Shown here: positions 62,589 to 64,000 of the stretch, in pieces | Layout of the letters: every line of letters begins with the position of its first letter | How positions within the stretch are numbered: the first letter of the stretch is position 1 | Assembly: GCA_902517535.1 (NCBI GenBank) | Contig: CABYCK010000002.1 | Coordinates: 36,591-100,590, forward strand | Length of the DNA stretch: 64,000 bases | Direction of reading: 5' to 3' | From: an uncultured Pelagibacteraceae bacterium | GTDB lineage: Bacteria > Pseudomonadota > Alphaproteobacteria > Pelagibacterales > Pelagibacteraceae | Translations under genes and position numbers: made by a program | Notes under the pieces: model-generated | What the model was told of the DNA's origin: nothing | The model's database searches: none | The model's input: the letters and a program-made list of their open reading frames with translations, nothing else

Positions 62589-63061
62589 ATATACTCTACT
62601 TTTAATATTTCAAAATTCCTTTCGCCTGAGGGAGTAGCAACACTTATCAAATCTCCCTTATTTTTCCCTATCAAAGCTTTTCCGATTGGACTTTTAAAAA
62701 ATATCAAATTTTTTTTGATATCAGCTTCATCTTGACCTACAAGTTTATAAGAAATATTTTTTTTTTCGTCTAAATCTTGAACTTTCACAGTGGACCCAAA
62801 TATAACTTTTCCCTCATTTTCAATTTTAGTAACGTCAATCACATTTGCTCTAGCGATTAAATCATTTATAGCTATTACTCTACTTTCTAAAAGTGACTGC
62901 TGTTCTTTAGCTGCATGATATTCTGCATTTTCTTTTAAATCTCCATGGGATCTTGCTTCGGCTATTGCTGCCACAATTTTAGGCCTTTGAACATTCTTTA
63001 GATCCTCCAATTCAGATTTCAAATTTTTTAAACCACTAACTGTAATTGGCTCTTTATCCAT
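62585..63061 (-). CDS. greA: Transcription elongation factor GreA
   Basis: LKSELEDLKNVQRPKIVAAIAEARSHGDLKENAEYHAAKEQQ. Confidence 0.96.
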   Translation of the reverse strand: MDKEPITVSGLKNLKSELEDLKNVQRPKIVAAIAEARSHGDLKENAEYHAAKEQQSLLESRVIAINDLIARANVIDVTKIENEGKVIFGSTVKVQDLDEKKNISYKLVGQDEADIKKNLIFFKSPIGKALIGKNKGDLISVATPSGERNFEILKVEYI

Positions 63062-63067
63062 TTATTT

Positions 63068-63892
63068 TTATTTCCATTTTGCTTTAGGAGGTAGTGACAT
63101 TAAAATTGAGTCAATATTTCCCCCAGAGAATAATCCAAACTTGGTCCCTCTGTCATATAAAAGATTAAATTCAACATATCTCCCTCTTTTAAATAATTGT
63201 TTTTCTTTATCGTTTTCGTTCCACTTCAAATTTTTTTTTCTATTAATAATCTTTTTTGAAATATCTATAAATGCCAAACCTAATGCTCTAACAAATTTGA
63301 AGTTTTCAATCCAGTTTTTAGTCTCGTAATCAAAAAAAATCCCCCCAATACCTCTAGTTTCTTTTCTGTGTGGTAAAAAAAAGTATTTATCACACCAGGT
63401 TTTATATTTTTTATAATTCTTATTATTTTGATTGCAAACTTTTTTAAGCATAGCATGCACCATCTCTTTTTCTTTAAAATCCCTATGACTTGGAGTTACA
63501 TCCATCCCGCCACCAAACCACTCTTTAGAAGTAACTATAAATCTTGTATTAAAATGCATTGCAGGTATTTTTGGATTTTTCATATGAGCAACAACAGATA
63601 CTCCTGAAGCCCAGTAAATTCCTTTTTTACTCGCACCTAATATCCTAGACCTAAACTCTTTTTTAAATTTACCTGAAACCGTTGACTTGTTGACTCCAAC
63701 TTTTTCAAAAATTTTTCCATTTGAAAGCACAAATGATGTCCCTCCACCATTTTTTGAATTTTTTTTGTTCCAAATTCTTTTAATAAATTTCTTTTGTCCC
63801 CCATCAATATTTTCAAATTCTTTGCAAATTAGACTTTGTAAATAGGAAAACCAACTATCAGAAATCTTTTTTCTAAAGTTTGAATTTAACAT
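63068..63892 (-). CDS. hemF: Oxygen-dependent coproporphyrinogen III oxidase
   Basis: GVNKSTVSGKF, MHFNTRFIVTSKEWFGGGMDVTP, RGIGGIFFDY, RGRYVEFNLLYDRGTKFGL. Confidence 0.95.
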   Translation of the reverse strand: MLNSNFRKKISDSWFSYLQSLICKEFENIDGGQKKFIKRIWNKKNSKNGGGTSFVLSNGKIFEKVGVNKSTVSGKFKKEFRSRILGASKKGIYWASGVSVVAHMKNPKIPAMHFNTRFIVTSKEWFGGGMDVTPSHRDFKEKEMVHAMLKKVCNQNNKNYKKYKTWCDKYFFLPHRKETRGIGGIFFDYETKNWIENFKFVRALGLAFIDISKKIINRKKNLKWNENDKEKQLFKRGRYVEFNLLYDRGTKFGLFSGGNIDSILMSLPPKAKWK

Positions 63893-64000
63893 TATTTTAT
63901 CAACTTCGTTTGTCGCAAAGCTTCAGATACTGAAATTGCTACTGCTGTAGCAACATTAAGAGAACGAGCTTTTTTATTTATTGGAATCTTTAATTTATTT
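63892..64000 (-). CDS. trmL: tRNA 2'-O-methyltransferase of the SpoU/TrmL family, C-terminus (truncated by window end)
   Basis: Minus-strand translation NKLKIPINKKARSLNVATAVAISVSEALRQTKLIK*: conserved SLNVATAVAI motif. Confidence 0.82.
   Translation of the reverse strand, partial: NKLKIPINKKARSLNVATAVAISVSEALRQTKLIK

Overview
This window is a gene-dense, very AT-rich, single-replicon alphaproteobacterial segment. It reads as a streamlined SAR11/Pelagibacterales-type chromosome, based on its content: glycine riboswitch on malate synthase, crtIBY-blh retinal genes, CcrM, alpha-type tRNA-His/HisRS, and minimal intergenic space. I see about 69 protein genes, mostly housekeeping: argF(partial), kdsB, pheA, dnaX, ybaB, recR, glcB, accA, csp, hisS/hisZ/hisG, groESL, ribF, ileS, lspA, pgi, rsmD, purD, lpxL/lpxK/waaA/msbA, ubiA, the coxB-coxA-ctaB-ctaG-coxC-surf1 operon, thrC, rnhA, thrB, ispH, blh-crtY-crtB-crtI, the F0 ATP synthase genes, smc, mutY, ccrM, rnhB, ispE, cca, greA, hemF and trmL(partial). 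RNA features are the small SRP RNA, tRNA-His(GTG), tRNA-Gln(TTG) and a tandem glycine riboswitch. I found no CRISPR array, rRNA, prophage or transposon. Observations most worth a second look: (i) a structured, unassigned RNA-like region between csp and tRNA-His; (ii) an SMC protein with no recognisable hinge domain; (iii) retinal biosynthesis genes directly downstream of the F0 ATP synthase genes on the same strand; (iv) a perfect inverted repeat made of two GANTC sites just before the ccrM start codon; (v) an AccA with a C-terminal transmembrane tail; (vi) three structural RNA genes each followed by a protein start codon only 4-6 nt later; (vii) a divergent gene pair whose two start codons form the palindrome ATGCAT. 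All calls come from reading the sequence and translated ORFs by eye; no searches or folding programs were run.
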